Shown here: positions 53,801-60,705 of the stretch, in pieces
Layout of the letters: each line of letters opens with the position of its first letter
How positions within the stretch are numbered: position 1 is the stretch's first letter
Source of the DNA: CAYSSJ01 sp964433675
GTDB taxonomy: Bacteria; Cloacimonadota; Cloacimonadia; Cloacimonadales; TCS61
Direction of reading: 5' to 3'
DNA: 64,000 nt
Assembly: GCA_964433675.1 (NCBI GenBank)
Contig: CAYSSJ010000003.1
Coordinates: 124,001 to 188,000, forward strand
Notes under the pieces: generated by a model
What the model was told of the DNA's origin: nothing
Seen by the model: the letters and a program-made list of their open reading frames with translations, nothing else
The model's database searches: none
Position numbers and translations under genes: made by a program

Positions 53801-55915
53801 GCAGGTTGGGAGACCACCTCCACTGCCGGTAGTATTAACTGGGAACAAAACAGTAGTAGCAATGCCGGTGGTCAATCTCCGGAAGCCAGATTCTACTGGT
53901 CTCCATCGACAGACGCTACCCAAAGGTTGATAAGTAAACCGGTCAACACAACCGCTGTTTCATCTCTTAATCTTGAGTTCAGACATTTCAACAACGACTT
54001 CGGCGGCGGATATACACTCAAACTTGAATCAACTTCTGATGGAGATAACTGGACAGAGATCATGACTTTCCCGGCTACTAATTTCGGACCGGAATTAGTA
54101 GAAGTAGTTATCGATAACGATGATATTGGTTCTGAAGAGTTCCAGTTAGCTTGGACATTCGACGGTGATTCTTGGGATATCAACTGGTATTGTGTAGATG
54201 ATGTCATCCTGCAGAGCGGTTCACCTGCGAATCTCGGTGTGATCGAAGGAACGGTCTCACTTATGGACGGACCCGGTAATGTGGAAGATGTGTTAGTAAC
54301 AGCCGGTAGCATTACGGTTAATCCCGATGCTTCGGGGAACTATTCGATTTCTCTTCAAGAGGGAACTTATGATGTAACTGCAGAGTTGGATGAATATGAG
54401 CCGACTATTGTAGAAGATGTGGAAGTGATTTCTATGGAAACCACGATAGTAGATCTGAATCTGCAATATATCCAACCTAACAATCCACCCGAAAACTTGG
54501 TAGCAGAGATAGTAGATGTGGTGGATGTCCAGCTCGATTGGCAAGCACCCGAAGGTGCCGGAGAACTGATCGAGCAGGGAACAGGCGTTAATACCGGCAA
54601 TGGTGTCGGATTTAATGAACCTTCCGATTTCGATACTGCTCATAGATTCGATACAGATGAGCTTCAACCATATGACGGTATGAGCCTGACTATGGTGAAT
54701 TTCTTCCCCCGTAGCGGAGAAGATAGCGATTTCCATATCAAAGTATGGGTTGGCGGTAGCTATGAGAATGAAGAGCTCGATCCGGGTAATCTGATATTGG
54801 AACAATATGTTGAGGATCCCGTCTTAGACGAGTGGAATTGGGTCGTATTGAACGAGCCGGTCTATATAGATGCAAGCGAAGAGCTATGGTTCGGCGTTAG
54901 AGCAGACAATGAAGGCGGTTATCCACTCGGTGTGGATGATGGACCTGTAAACGAGTTCAAAGGCGACTTGGTCTGGGATGCCGAAGATGGCTGGTCAGCC
55001 TTGAATCAATTTGATCTAACTTACAACTGGAATATCCAAGGTTATGTAGCTCCGACCGATGCATTCGACGGAATTATACCCAATTATGCCAGCATAAACA
55101 GACGAACTCGTCCGCGATTGGTTACTCATGCCGATTTGCAAATGAGTACAAATAGAAACACGAGAGAACCGATGGTAGGTGAATACCATAGAATGCTTCT
55201 GGGATACAATGTTTACCGGGATGGTGATCTTATCGAAGAATTAGAAGATCTATCCGCAACTTCGTATCTTGATGAAGGATTGGAAGAAGGTGAATACTCT
55301 TACTATGTTACTGCTGTATATACCGAAGAGGAATCCGAACCTTCAAATGAAGTTAGTGTAGAAATAGTTTACTTGCCACCGGCTGATTTTACAGCACAAT
55401 CGAATCCGCCCAATGTGGTCTGCCAGTGGGAAGCTCCTTCTACCAGAGGGATCAGCGGATATAGAGTGTATCGAAACGATGAGATGGTGGCAGAAACTAC
55501 CAACACGTTCTACAATGATTCTGATGTACCATCCGGATCTTATACTTATTATGCTACTACTCTCTATGGAGATCATGAATCCGGTCCTTCTGATGAGGTT
55601 ACTATAGACCATACAGATGCGGAAGATCTGGTGCCATTGGTAACAGAGCTTAGTGGTAATCATCCCAATCCGTTCAATCCGGATACGACGATCAACTTTG
55701 CACTGAGTTCTGCCGGACATGTGAAGCTGGATGTATTCAATATCAAAGGTGAGAAAGTAGCTACCTTGATAGACGAACATCTGGAAGCTGCTTATCACAA
55801 AGTGGTGTGGAACGGAAAAGACAATCGTGGACGCAATGTATCCAGCGGTGTTTATTTATATAGAATGGATACCGATAAGTACACCAGTGTCAAAAAGATG
55901 ATATTACTCAAATAG
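50894..55915 (+). CDS. Gingipain-like cysteine protease (C25), secreted, with sorting-type C-terminal domain
   Basis: 1673 residues, AAGGAG before ATG 50894. Signal peptide; C25-type propeptide (about 30-245); C25 catalytic domain (about 249-640) with the expected pair H495-G (R-D-H-G-L-E-S-G-W) and C527 (I-N-C-L-T-G), 32 residues apart as against about 33 in gingipain R. Then Ig and CARDB-like domains, a cleaved-adhesin module (959-1106), a regulatory-like module (1114-1192), an Fn3 domain split by a jelly-roll-like insert and an Arg-rich stretch (55091-55195), another Fn3, and the N-H-P-N-P-F-N-P domain (1579-1673). The family cleaves after Arg or Lys; which one applies here is not visible. 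It is followed at once by the deiminase gene behind a terminator, and preceded by a sigma-54-like promoter. Confidence 0.9.
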   Translation: MFMKKLKTVGVIAFLMLWTVFAFSTEAITFDYPDAWGEHGFSMEYSSRGGVSLNFSINEFELVTDDLDGETVHRLLMPQVFLPNDAGAPNLPAMSKYIALPKGAQARLNVTSSRTETLQNINMEPAPRIPAGVEDGPLEYVHNMNIYTRDEFYPENPVALSDQTDVRGMDVVIIGITPFQYNPVTEELVIYHDLKVEVDFVGGSGHFGDDRLRSRWFDPILYDLAINSDQIPRIDYTSRNTREDDGFEYLVIVPDDPDFIAWGDSIKVFRNQQGIKTEVLTTTDVGGNNHTQIKNYISDAYNNWDIPPVAVLLLADYGTTGNRVTSELRTDHPYGGSQYISDHYYSDMNNNDMTDVIMARITAQDTADLENMVNKFLDYERNPPTNSHYYDEPITAMGWQTERWFQLCSETVNGFWEFELGKNPLRQNNIYSGSPSNSWSSNANTSMVVNYFGPNGLGYIPATPSHLNNFGWNANATSLNNAINAGAFMVMHRDHGLESGWGEPHYRNEHLPGLTNEDLTFVFSINCLTGKFNWTGGESFTEAFHRHDYGALGLIAASEISYSFVNDTYVWGMMDNMWPEFMPDNTNPPVPRGVLPAFGNAAGKYFLQGSAWPYNPQHKHITYYLFHHHGDAFTTVYTEMPQDLTVQHDPVLMSGLSSFTVTADEGALIALSVEGEIIGTGVGTGQPEMIDIEPQIPPTMVDLVITKQDYYRYHQQLQVIPPDGAYVVYNDYMLNDELGNDNGQIDYGETIMLGMAVNNVGNEDATNVSVTLSTDDEYVTITDDTHTFGFIEANTIVSEDDIFTFDVGYDIPNNHSISFMLTATDGDDTWESYFSIRGYAPILEFVGVEIDDTTHGNSNGMFDPGETVELIISVENVGQSEAYDAIVSLLSNDPYITIIDNDPASIGDIQPEEVISHAFMVSSSLNTPESHPAQFMVEIEAEHDIEGSGEFEVQVGDFLIEEYFDEWLPAGWETTSTAGSINWEQNSSSNAGGQSPEARFYWSPSTDATQRLISKPVNTTAVSSLNLEFRHFNNDFGGGYTLKLESTSDGDNWTEIMTFPATNFGPELVEVVIDNDDIGSEEFQLAWTFDGDSWDINWYCVDDVILQSGSPANLGVIEGTVSLMDGPGNVEDVLVTAGSITVNPDASGNYSISLQEGTYDVTAELDEYEPTIVEDVEVISMETTIVDLNLQYIQPNNPPENLVAEIVDVVDVQLDWQAPEGAGELIEQGTGVNTGNGVGFNEPSDFDTAHRFDTDELQPYDGMSLTMVNFFPRSGEDSDFHIKVWVGGSYENEELDPGNLILEQYVEDPVLDEWNWVVLNEPVYIDASEELWFGVRADNEGGYPLGVDDGPVNEFKGDLVWDAEDGWSALNQFDLTYNWNIQGYVAPTDAFDGIIPNYASINRRTRPRLVTHADLQMSTNRNTREPMVGEYHRMLLGYNVYRDGDLIEELEDLSATSYLDEGLEEGEYSYYVTAVYTEEESEPSNEVSVEIVYLPPADFTAQSNPPNVVCQWEAPSTRGISGYRVYRNDEMVAETTNTFYNDSDVPSGSYTYYATTLYGDHESGPSDEVTIDHTDAEDLVPLVTELSGNHPNPFNPDTTINFALSSAGHVKLDVFNIKGEKVATLIDEHLEAAYHKVVWNGKDNRGRNVSSGVYLYRMDTDKYTSVKKMILLK

Positions 55916-55934
55916 AAGTGATAGATTAACAGAT

Positions 55935-55970
55935 AAGAAGGTCGGTGGGTGATTTCACCGACCTTCTTTA
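55935..55970 (+). terminator. Rho-independent terminator between the C25 and deiminase genes
   Basis: AAGAAGGTCGGTG and CACCGACCTTCTT form a 13-bp perfect stem with an 8-nt loop, with T residues at the end. The deiminase gene therefore probably has its own promoter or depends on readthrough. Confidence 0.88.
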
Positions 55971-56030
55971 TCTAACACTGGACAAAATAATAACGGTAAA
56001 TTTTTTTTACCAAAAATACAGAGGTGAATT

Positions 56031-58085
56031 ATGAAGAGATTAATATTTTTAATCATCCTAACATGTTTTTCGTTAACACTTTGGACAAATCATAGCGATG
56101 AAGTGTTGAGAGCTTTGAAAGAGAACCCGCTTTTGGGTCATTATCTCAGCTATGAAGAGATATTCGAGCCGATTATAGTTGACTGGGATGCAGTGACCAG
56201 AGAACCTACTGGACCGGTTAAGAGTATTGCTGAATTTCAACCAATGCAAGGAGTTATGATAAGATATCCATTCGGCATTCCATACGATGTGATCGCATTA
56301 ATGTCCGAAGAGATTCAGGTAACCACCGTTGTAGCTAATCAAAGTGAGGAGAACTATGTGATCTCCCAGTATAATAACCAAGGTGTAAACCTCGACAACT
56401 GTGATTTCATGCAGGCACCGACAGATTCTTTTTGGATTCGAGACTATGGTCCATTCTATGCTATCAGTGGTGATAATGAGATCGGTATCGTTGATTTTAC
56501 CTACAACCGCCCCCGTCCCAATGACAACAACATCCCTTCTGCTATGGCTCAGCATTTCGATGTGCCATATTACAACATGGGGTTAGTTCATACCGGCGGA
56601 AATTATATGTCCGATGGTAGAGGTATAGCTGCTTCTACCGATATCGTTTGGTCGGAAAATTCATCCCTTACCCAAGATCAGATTATGCAGATCATGAATG
56701 ATTATCAAGGCATAGAAACTTACCATGTAGTTGAAGACCCTACCGGAACGTATATCCATCATATCGATTGCTGGGCAAAATATCTGGCTCCCGATAAGAT
56801 TTTGATCCGGGAAGTGCCACCCAGCCATCCGCAGTATAATCAGATCGAACAAACTATCCAATATTTCGAGAATCAGACCTCATCTTATGGGACTCCTTAT
56901 CAGGTAGTTAGGGTCAATACTCCCAATAACCAACCCTACACAAATTCATTGATCCTGAACAATCGTGTTTTCGTGCCTATCACAGGTAATGCGACTCATG
57001 ATAATGCGGCTCTATCAGTCTATGAGGATGCTATGCCGGGCTATGAAATACATGGCGTAACGGGTAATTGGCTCTCTACAGATGCTTTGCACTGCCGAAC
57101 CAAAGAGGTCGCTGATTTTGAGATGCTCTATATTTATCATGATCCGATCATCGAAGAACAAATGTCTACCCAAGATTATCTGATCGAGGCAAAGATCGTT
57201 CCGCTCAGCGGAGCACCTGTCTTCGATGACTCATTGAAAGTATATTATCGAACAGAAGAAGGTGAATACTCATACGAGATTATGACTGAAGATGAAGACT
57301 TTTGGTACACTGCCTATATCCCGCAACAGATCTCCGGATCGACTGTATCTTACTATATTCATGCGGCGGATGCTTCCGGTAGAAGCGAGAATCATCCCTA
57401 TATCGGTCCTTATGATCCTCATACATTCGAAGTGGTGGGACCACCGCCACAACCGGAAATCGTAGTAGAGCCGGAGATTTTCGATATCACTATGGAAGAA
57501 GGAGAGATCGGATTTGAAGATTTGATGATCTCGAATATTGGAGATGAGGTATTGGAATTTACTATCTCCGTATCTGAAAATTGGCTTTCGGTCGACCCGA
57601 CCGGTGCAGAACTCGAAGCCGGAGAAGATATCATTATCGAATTGACTATAAATGCTACAGACTTAGAAGAGGGAGAATATGAGTCTATCATCACGATAAA
57701 TTCTAATGATCCTGACAATCCGGAAGTAGAAGTCTTAGTATATCTGGAAGTAACCGAAGGAACAAGTGCGGAACCAAATCTTCCTTTAGCAAATAGACTA
57801 TTCAATTCTTATCCCAATCCGCTCTTCTTGAATTCTACTCGCAGTGATAAAGAAACGATGATCGGATATTCTATCAAAGAACCAAATATGGTAACTATAG
57901 AAGTATTCAATATCAAGGGTCAGAAAGTGCGTACGCTGATAAACGAACAGACCCAAAGCGGAACTCATTCTGTCGCTTGGAACGGGCGAAATCAAACCGG
58001 TGAGCAGGTGAGCAGCGGAGTTTATTTCTATAGAATGAGAACTCCGAATTACTCAGAGATCAGAAGAATGATAGTTATCCAATAA
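56031..58085 (+). CDS. Secreted peptidylarginine deiminase homologue (PPAD-type)
   Basis: 684 residues. Signal peptide; deiminase domain (about 45-375); an Ig-like domain (about 375-470); a BACON-like domain (475-580); the sorting-type C-terminal domain (590-684). The catalytic residues are D138 (W135-I-R-D-Y-G-P), H244 and D246 (H-I-D-C-W), N305 (T-N-S) and C355 (A-L-H-C-R-T). Y-N-R-P-R-P gives R160 and R162, and Y241 is present. Subtracting 8 gives the numbering I recall for Porphyromonas PPAD: W127, D130, R152, R154, Y233, H236, D238, N297. Only the Cys is shifted, by 4. Those Arg residues bind the carboxylate of a C-terminal arginine in PPAD. So it probably turns C-terminal Arg of peptides into citrulline, releasing ammonia. 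Intracellular agmatine deiminase is unlikely given the signal peptide and added domains. Confidence 0.9.
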   Translation: MKRLIFLIILTCFSLTLWTNHSDEVLRALKENPLLGHYLSYEEIFEPIIVDWDAVTREPTGPVKSIAEFQPMQGVMIRYPFGIPYDVIALMSEEIQVTTVVANQSEENYVISQYNNQGVNLDNCDFMQAPTDSFWIRDYGPFYAISGDNEIGIVDFTYNRPRPNDNNIPSAMAQHFDVPYYNMGLVHTGGNYMSDGRGIAASTDIVWSENSSLTQDQIMQIMNDYQGIETYHVVEDPTGTYIHHIDCWAKYLAPDKILIREVPPSHPQYNQIEQTIQYFENQTSSYGTPYQVVRVNTPNNQPYTNSLILNNRVFVPITGNATHDNAALSVYEDAMPGYEIHGVTGNWLSTDALHCRTKEVADFEMLYIYHDPIIEEQMSTQDYLIEAKIVPLSGAPVFDDSLKVYYRTEEGEYSYEIMTEDEDFWYTAYIPQQISGSTVSYYIHAADASGRSENHPYIGPYDPHTFEVVGPPPQPEIVVEPEIFDITMEEGEIGFEDLMISNIGDEVLEFTISVSENWLSVDPTGAELEAGEDIIIELTINATDLEEGEYESIITINSNDPDNPEVEVLVYLEVTEGTSAEPNLPLANRLFNSYPNPLFLNSTRSDKETMIGYSIKEPNMVTIEVFNIKGQKVRTLINEQTQSGTHSVAWNGRNQTGEQVSSGVYFYRMRTPNYSEIRRMIVIQ

Positions 58086-58096
58086 ATCATTATCTC

Positions 58097-58130
58097 AGGC
58101 AGAGGAGGAGTACTTCTCTGCCTCTATTTG
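58097..58130 (+). terminator. Terminator-like hairpin after the deiminase gene
   Basis: AGGCAGAG (58097-58104) pairs with CTCTGCCT (58116-58123), followed by a broken T-run. Confidence 0.7.
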
Positions 58131-58269
58131 TTTGGATTTTCGAGATGATGACATGCCAAGGATTATGAGCTTGTATCGATTTTTTCTTAGGAAAGAAGAA
58201 AATAATGTGCAGTGATTATAGTGTGTTGTTGTCTATATAAAAAGTATAGAAAGAATGAGGAGAATATTA

Positions 58270-59598
58270 ATGAGATCAGTAATCGCAGTGATGATCTTGC
58301 TGATAATGACCGGTATTTCAGCACGGGTAATCGATCTGGAAGAAGCACGACAGATAGCTTTGCAAAACAATCAACAATATTTAGCTGTACAGGATGCGTA
58401 TCAATCTTCAAAGTGGAATCGCATCGGAGCTCTGACCAATTTTCTACCTTCGGCAAACCTGGTGGGCTCGCAAACCTCGCGAACTCCAGCTATGAACCAA
58501 ATCAATGATGAAGATCATACGCGTAGTTTTGGCGTCAATCTAACTCAACCGATTTTTACCGGCGGGAATATTTATCATGGCTACAATATTGCTCTCGATG
58601 CCCAAAAGATAGCAGAACTGAATCTGAACAATGAAAGATTGGAGACCATTTCCAAAGTAGAGGAGAAATACTTCGCTGTGTTGGAAATGCAAGAATTATT
58701 GGAAATAGCACAAAAACAGATGAAGTTAGCTCAAGATAACTTAGGGATAGCCAAAGTGCAGTATGAACAAGATATAATCTCCCGTGCCGATTATCTCCAA
58801 TTCCAAGCGGATAAAGCTAATAAAGAGAGTGAACTGATCCAGTCTCAAACTATGTATAATCTGTCGAGCAGAGATCTGAAAAACTTCCTGCAAATCGATG
58901 AAGATGTGGAGCCGGAACCGATCGAATTCGAAGCTTATGAAGATATCATTAGCCACCTGACAGAGAAAAATGCTGATGATTTGTTACAGAAAGCTACTGA
59001 AATCGGTTTGAAACAGAATTTACCTCTGCAAATTGTACAGATGCAAACAGAGATAGCCGATAAAACAGTTGCAATGAAATATGGCAATTTTTTACCTAAG
59101 ATAAATTTGAGTTATACCCAATCATATAATAAGCAGTGGAATGAAACTATTTCTGCCTCTGAAGTAGATTATCAGGATAGTAAGCAATTGGGCATCTCAC
59201 TTTCCATACCGCTATTCCCATTGGCGGATTCTTATGCTGAGCTTAGTGAAGCAAGATATGACAGAAAGGTAAAACAGCGTGAAGAGAAAAGCGCTAAAGA
59301 CAGTATAGAGCTTGGATTGGAACAGGCACTTTTGAATATAATAAGCTCAGCTAAGCAGGTGCAGGCATCTCAAATCTCACTTTCTTATACGGAAGAGATG
59401 TACAAGGAGATGGAGGAGAGGTTCAAAAACGGACTGATAACCGCCACAGACCTATTAAATGCCGAACTAATGCTGAAAAGCGCTCGTATGAACAGAGCGA
59501 AGAATTTTTTTAATCTCATGAAAGCGGAATCTAAGCTAATGCAGCAGATGGGATTGGAATCGCGGGATGAATTTTATCAAATATTGTCGCTAAAATAA
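58270..59598 (+). CDS. TolC-family outer-membrane efflux protein
   Basis: 442 residues. The frame opens at ATG 58255, but AGGAG (58258-58262) lies 7 nt before ATG 58270, which also gives a clean signal peptide. The mature protein has the two-fold repeated architecture of TolC-like proteins: long coiled-coil helices rich in Gln/Glu/Lys/Ala, L-x-L-T-Q-P-I-F-T-G-G in the first half, and a related L-G-I-S-L-S-I-P-L-F-P in the second. It forms the outer-membrane exit duct of the tripartite pump encoded by this and the next two genes (gaps 11 and 25 bp). Confidence 0.9.
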   Translation: MRSVIAVMILLIMTGISARVIDLEEARQIALQNNQQYLAVQDAYQSSKWNRIGALTNFLPSANLVGSQTSRTPAMNQINDEDHTRSFGVNLTQPIFTGGNIYHGYNIALDAQKIAELNLNNERLETISKVEEKYFAVLEMQELLEIAQKQMKLAQDNLGIAKVQYEQDIISRADYLQFQADKANKESELIQSQTMYNLSSRDLKNFLQIDEDVEPEPIEFEAYEDIISHLTEKNADDLLQKATEIGLKQNLPLQIVQMQTEIADKTVAMKYGNFLPKINLSYTQSYNKQWNETISASEVDYQDSKQLGISLSIPLFPLADSYAELSEARYDRKVKQREEKSAKDSIELGLEQALLNIISSAKQVQASQISLSYTEEMYKEMEERFKNGLITATDLLNAELMLKSARMNRAKNFFNLMKAESKLMQQMGLESRDEFYQILSLK

Positions 59599-59609
59599 CG
59601 GAGGGGATA

Positions 59610-60680
59610 ATGAAGAAAACAATACTTCTGATGATGCTGTCAGTCATTCTATTTGGTTGCGGAGATAGGAGCTCCGGCTCAGCTACTCGTGGGCGTGAAA
59701 GACTTACACCGGTGATGGTAAGAGAAGTGGAGCACCAATCTATCTATGATCAAGTGGAAGTTATCGGCAGAGTGGAAGGTATAGTCGATATCACGATGAG
59801 CAGCGATGTGTCCGGTACTATCGAAGCAGTATATAAAAGGATAGGAGATTGGGTGGAACAAGGTGAGGAGATCGGTAAGATAGAAAACAGCGACCTCGTC
59901 ATGCAGCTCAGACAAGCCGAAGCTTCCAAAAAATCTGCCGAAGCTGCTTTTGAGAGTGCCCAGCTTTCGATGAATAGTGCCGATAAATTGAGAGAAAGCA
60001 ACTCGATTTCTCAGGCAGAATATCAAAGAACACTGAGTTCGTTAAAAGGAGCAGAATCATCGTTTGAAGCAGCCAAAGCCAATCATGAACGCGCTTTGCG
60101 TGCATATAAGAATTCTAGATTCGTTTCTCCGGTAGCGGGCTATATAGCAAATCTGCCCATCAAAGTAGGGGAGAATATCTCTCCGGGTAGAACCATCGCT
60201 TCCATAATAGATTCGCGTCAACTCATCCTACGAACAGGTGTAGGGGAATCGCAAATCGGAAAGATAAGACGAGACCAAAGAGTGGAGGTAAACTCAAGAA
60301 GTGGGAATAAAGATCTGGACGGGATAATTCATGGCTTCGGGATCAAACCTACCCCCGGCTCACTTAATTATCCGATCGAAATTTTGATAGATAATCCGGA
60401 TAATGCACTCCTGCCCGGGATGGTGGTGTCAGCAAAGATATTTGTTCAAAGTTTCGATGATGTGATCTCCATCTCTCCCAATCATTATATCAAACAATTT
60501 GACAGAAATTATGTTTTCATAGTAGATGATGAAAATGTCGCGCGAAAAAGAGAGATAAATCTCAGTAGAATGATCGGTGATATCGTGCTGGTGGAGCAAG
60601 GATTGGAAGCCGGTGACAGATTGGTCACCGATGGGATTGAAAATCTGGAAGATGGAATGAAAGTAGAAGTGAGAAGATGA
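59610..60680 (+). CDS. RND efflux periplasmic adaptor (membrane-fusion) lipoprotein
   Basis: 356 residues. The leader ends in a lipobox L-F-G-C. A split lipoyl/biotinyl-like domain flanks a short coiled-coil hairpin (about 100-165, A-E-A-S-K-K-S-A-E-A-A-F), with S-P-V-A-G-Y-I at the return strand. A beta-barrel domain and a membrane-proximal domain follow (L-V-E-Q-G-L-E-A-G-D-R-L-V). It bridges the RND pump to the TolC-like duct in the periplasm. It is shorter than typical AcrA, mostly because of a short hairpin. Confidence 0.9.
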   Translation: MKKTILLMMLSVILFGCGDRSSGSATRGRERLTPVMVREVEHQSIYDQVEVIGRVEGIVDITMSSDVSGTIEAVYKRIGDWVEQGEEIGKIENSDLVMQLRQAEASKKSAEAAFESAQLSMNSADKLRESNSISQAEYQRTLSSLKGAESSFEAAKANHERALRAYKNSRFVSPVAGYIANLPIKVGENISPGRTIASIIDSRQLILRTGVGESQIGKIRRDQRVEVNSRSGNKDLDGIIHGFGIKPTPGSLNYPIEILIDNPDNALLPGMVVSAKIFVQSFDDVISISPNHYIKQFDRNYVFIVDDENVARKREINLSRMIGDIVLVEQGLEAGDRLVTDGIENLEDGMKVEVRR

Positions 60681-60705
60681 CGAAAGAAATGCAGGAGTAA
60701 ACAAT

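Noticed and set aside
56031..58085. Agmatine deiminase
   Set aside because: The protein is secreted, has Ig, BACON-like and sorting domains, and has the PPAD-type A-L-H-C-R-T and Y-N-R-P-R-P motifs.
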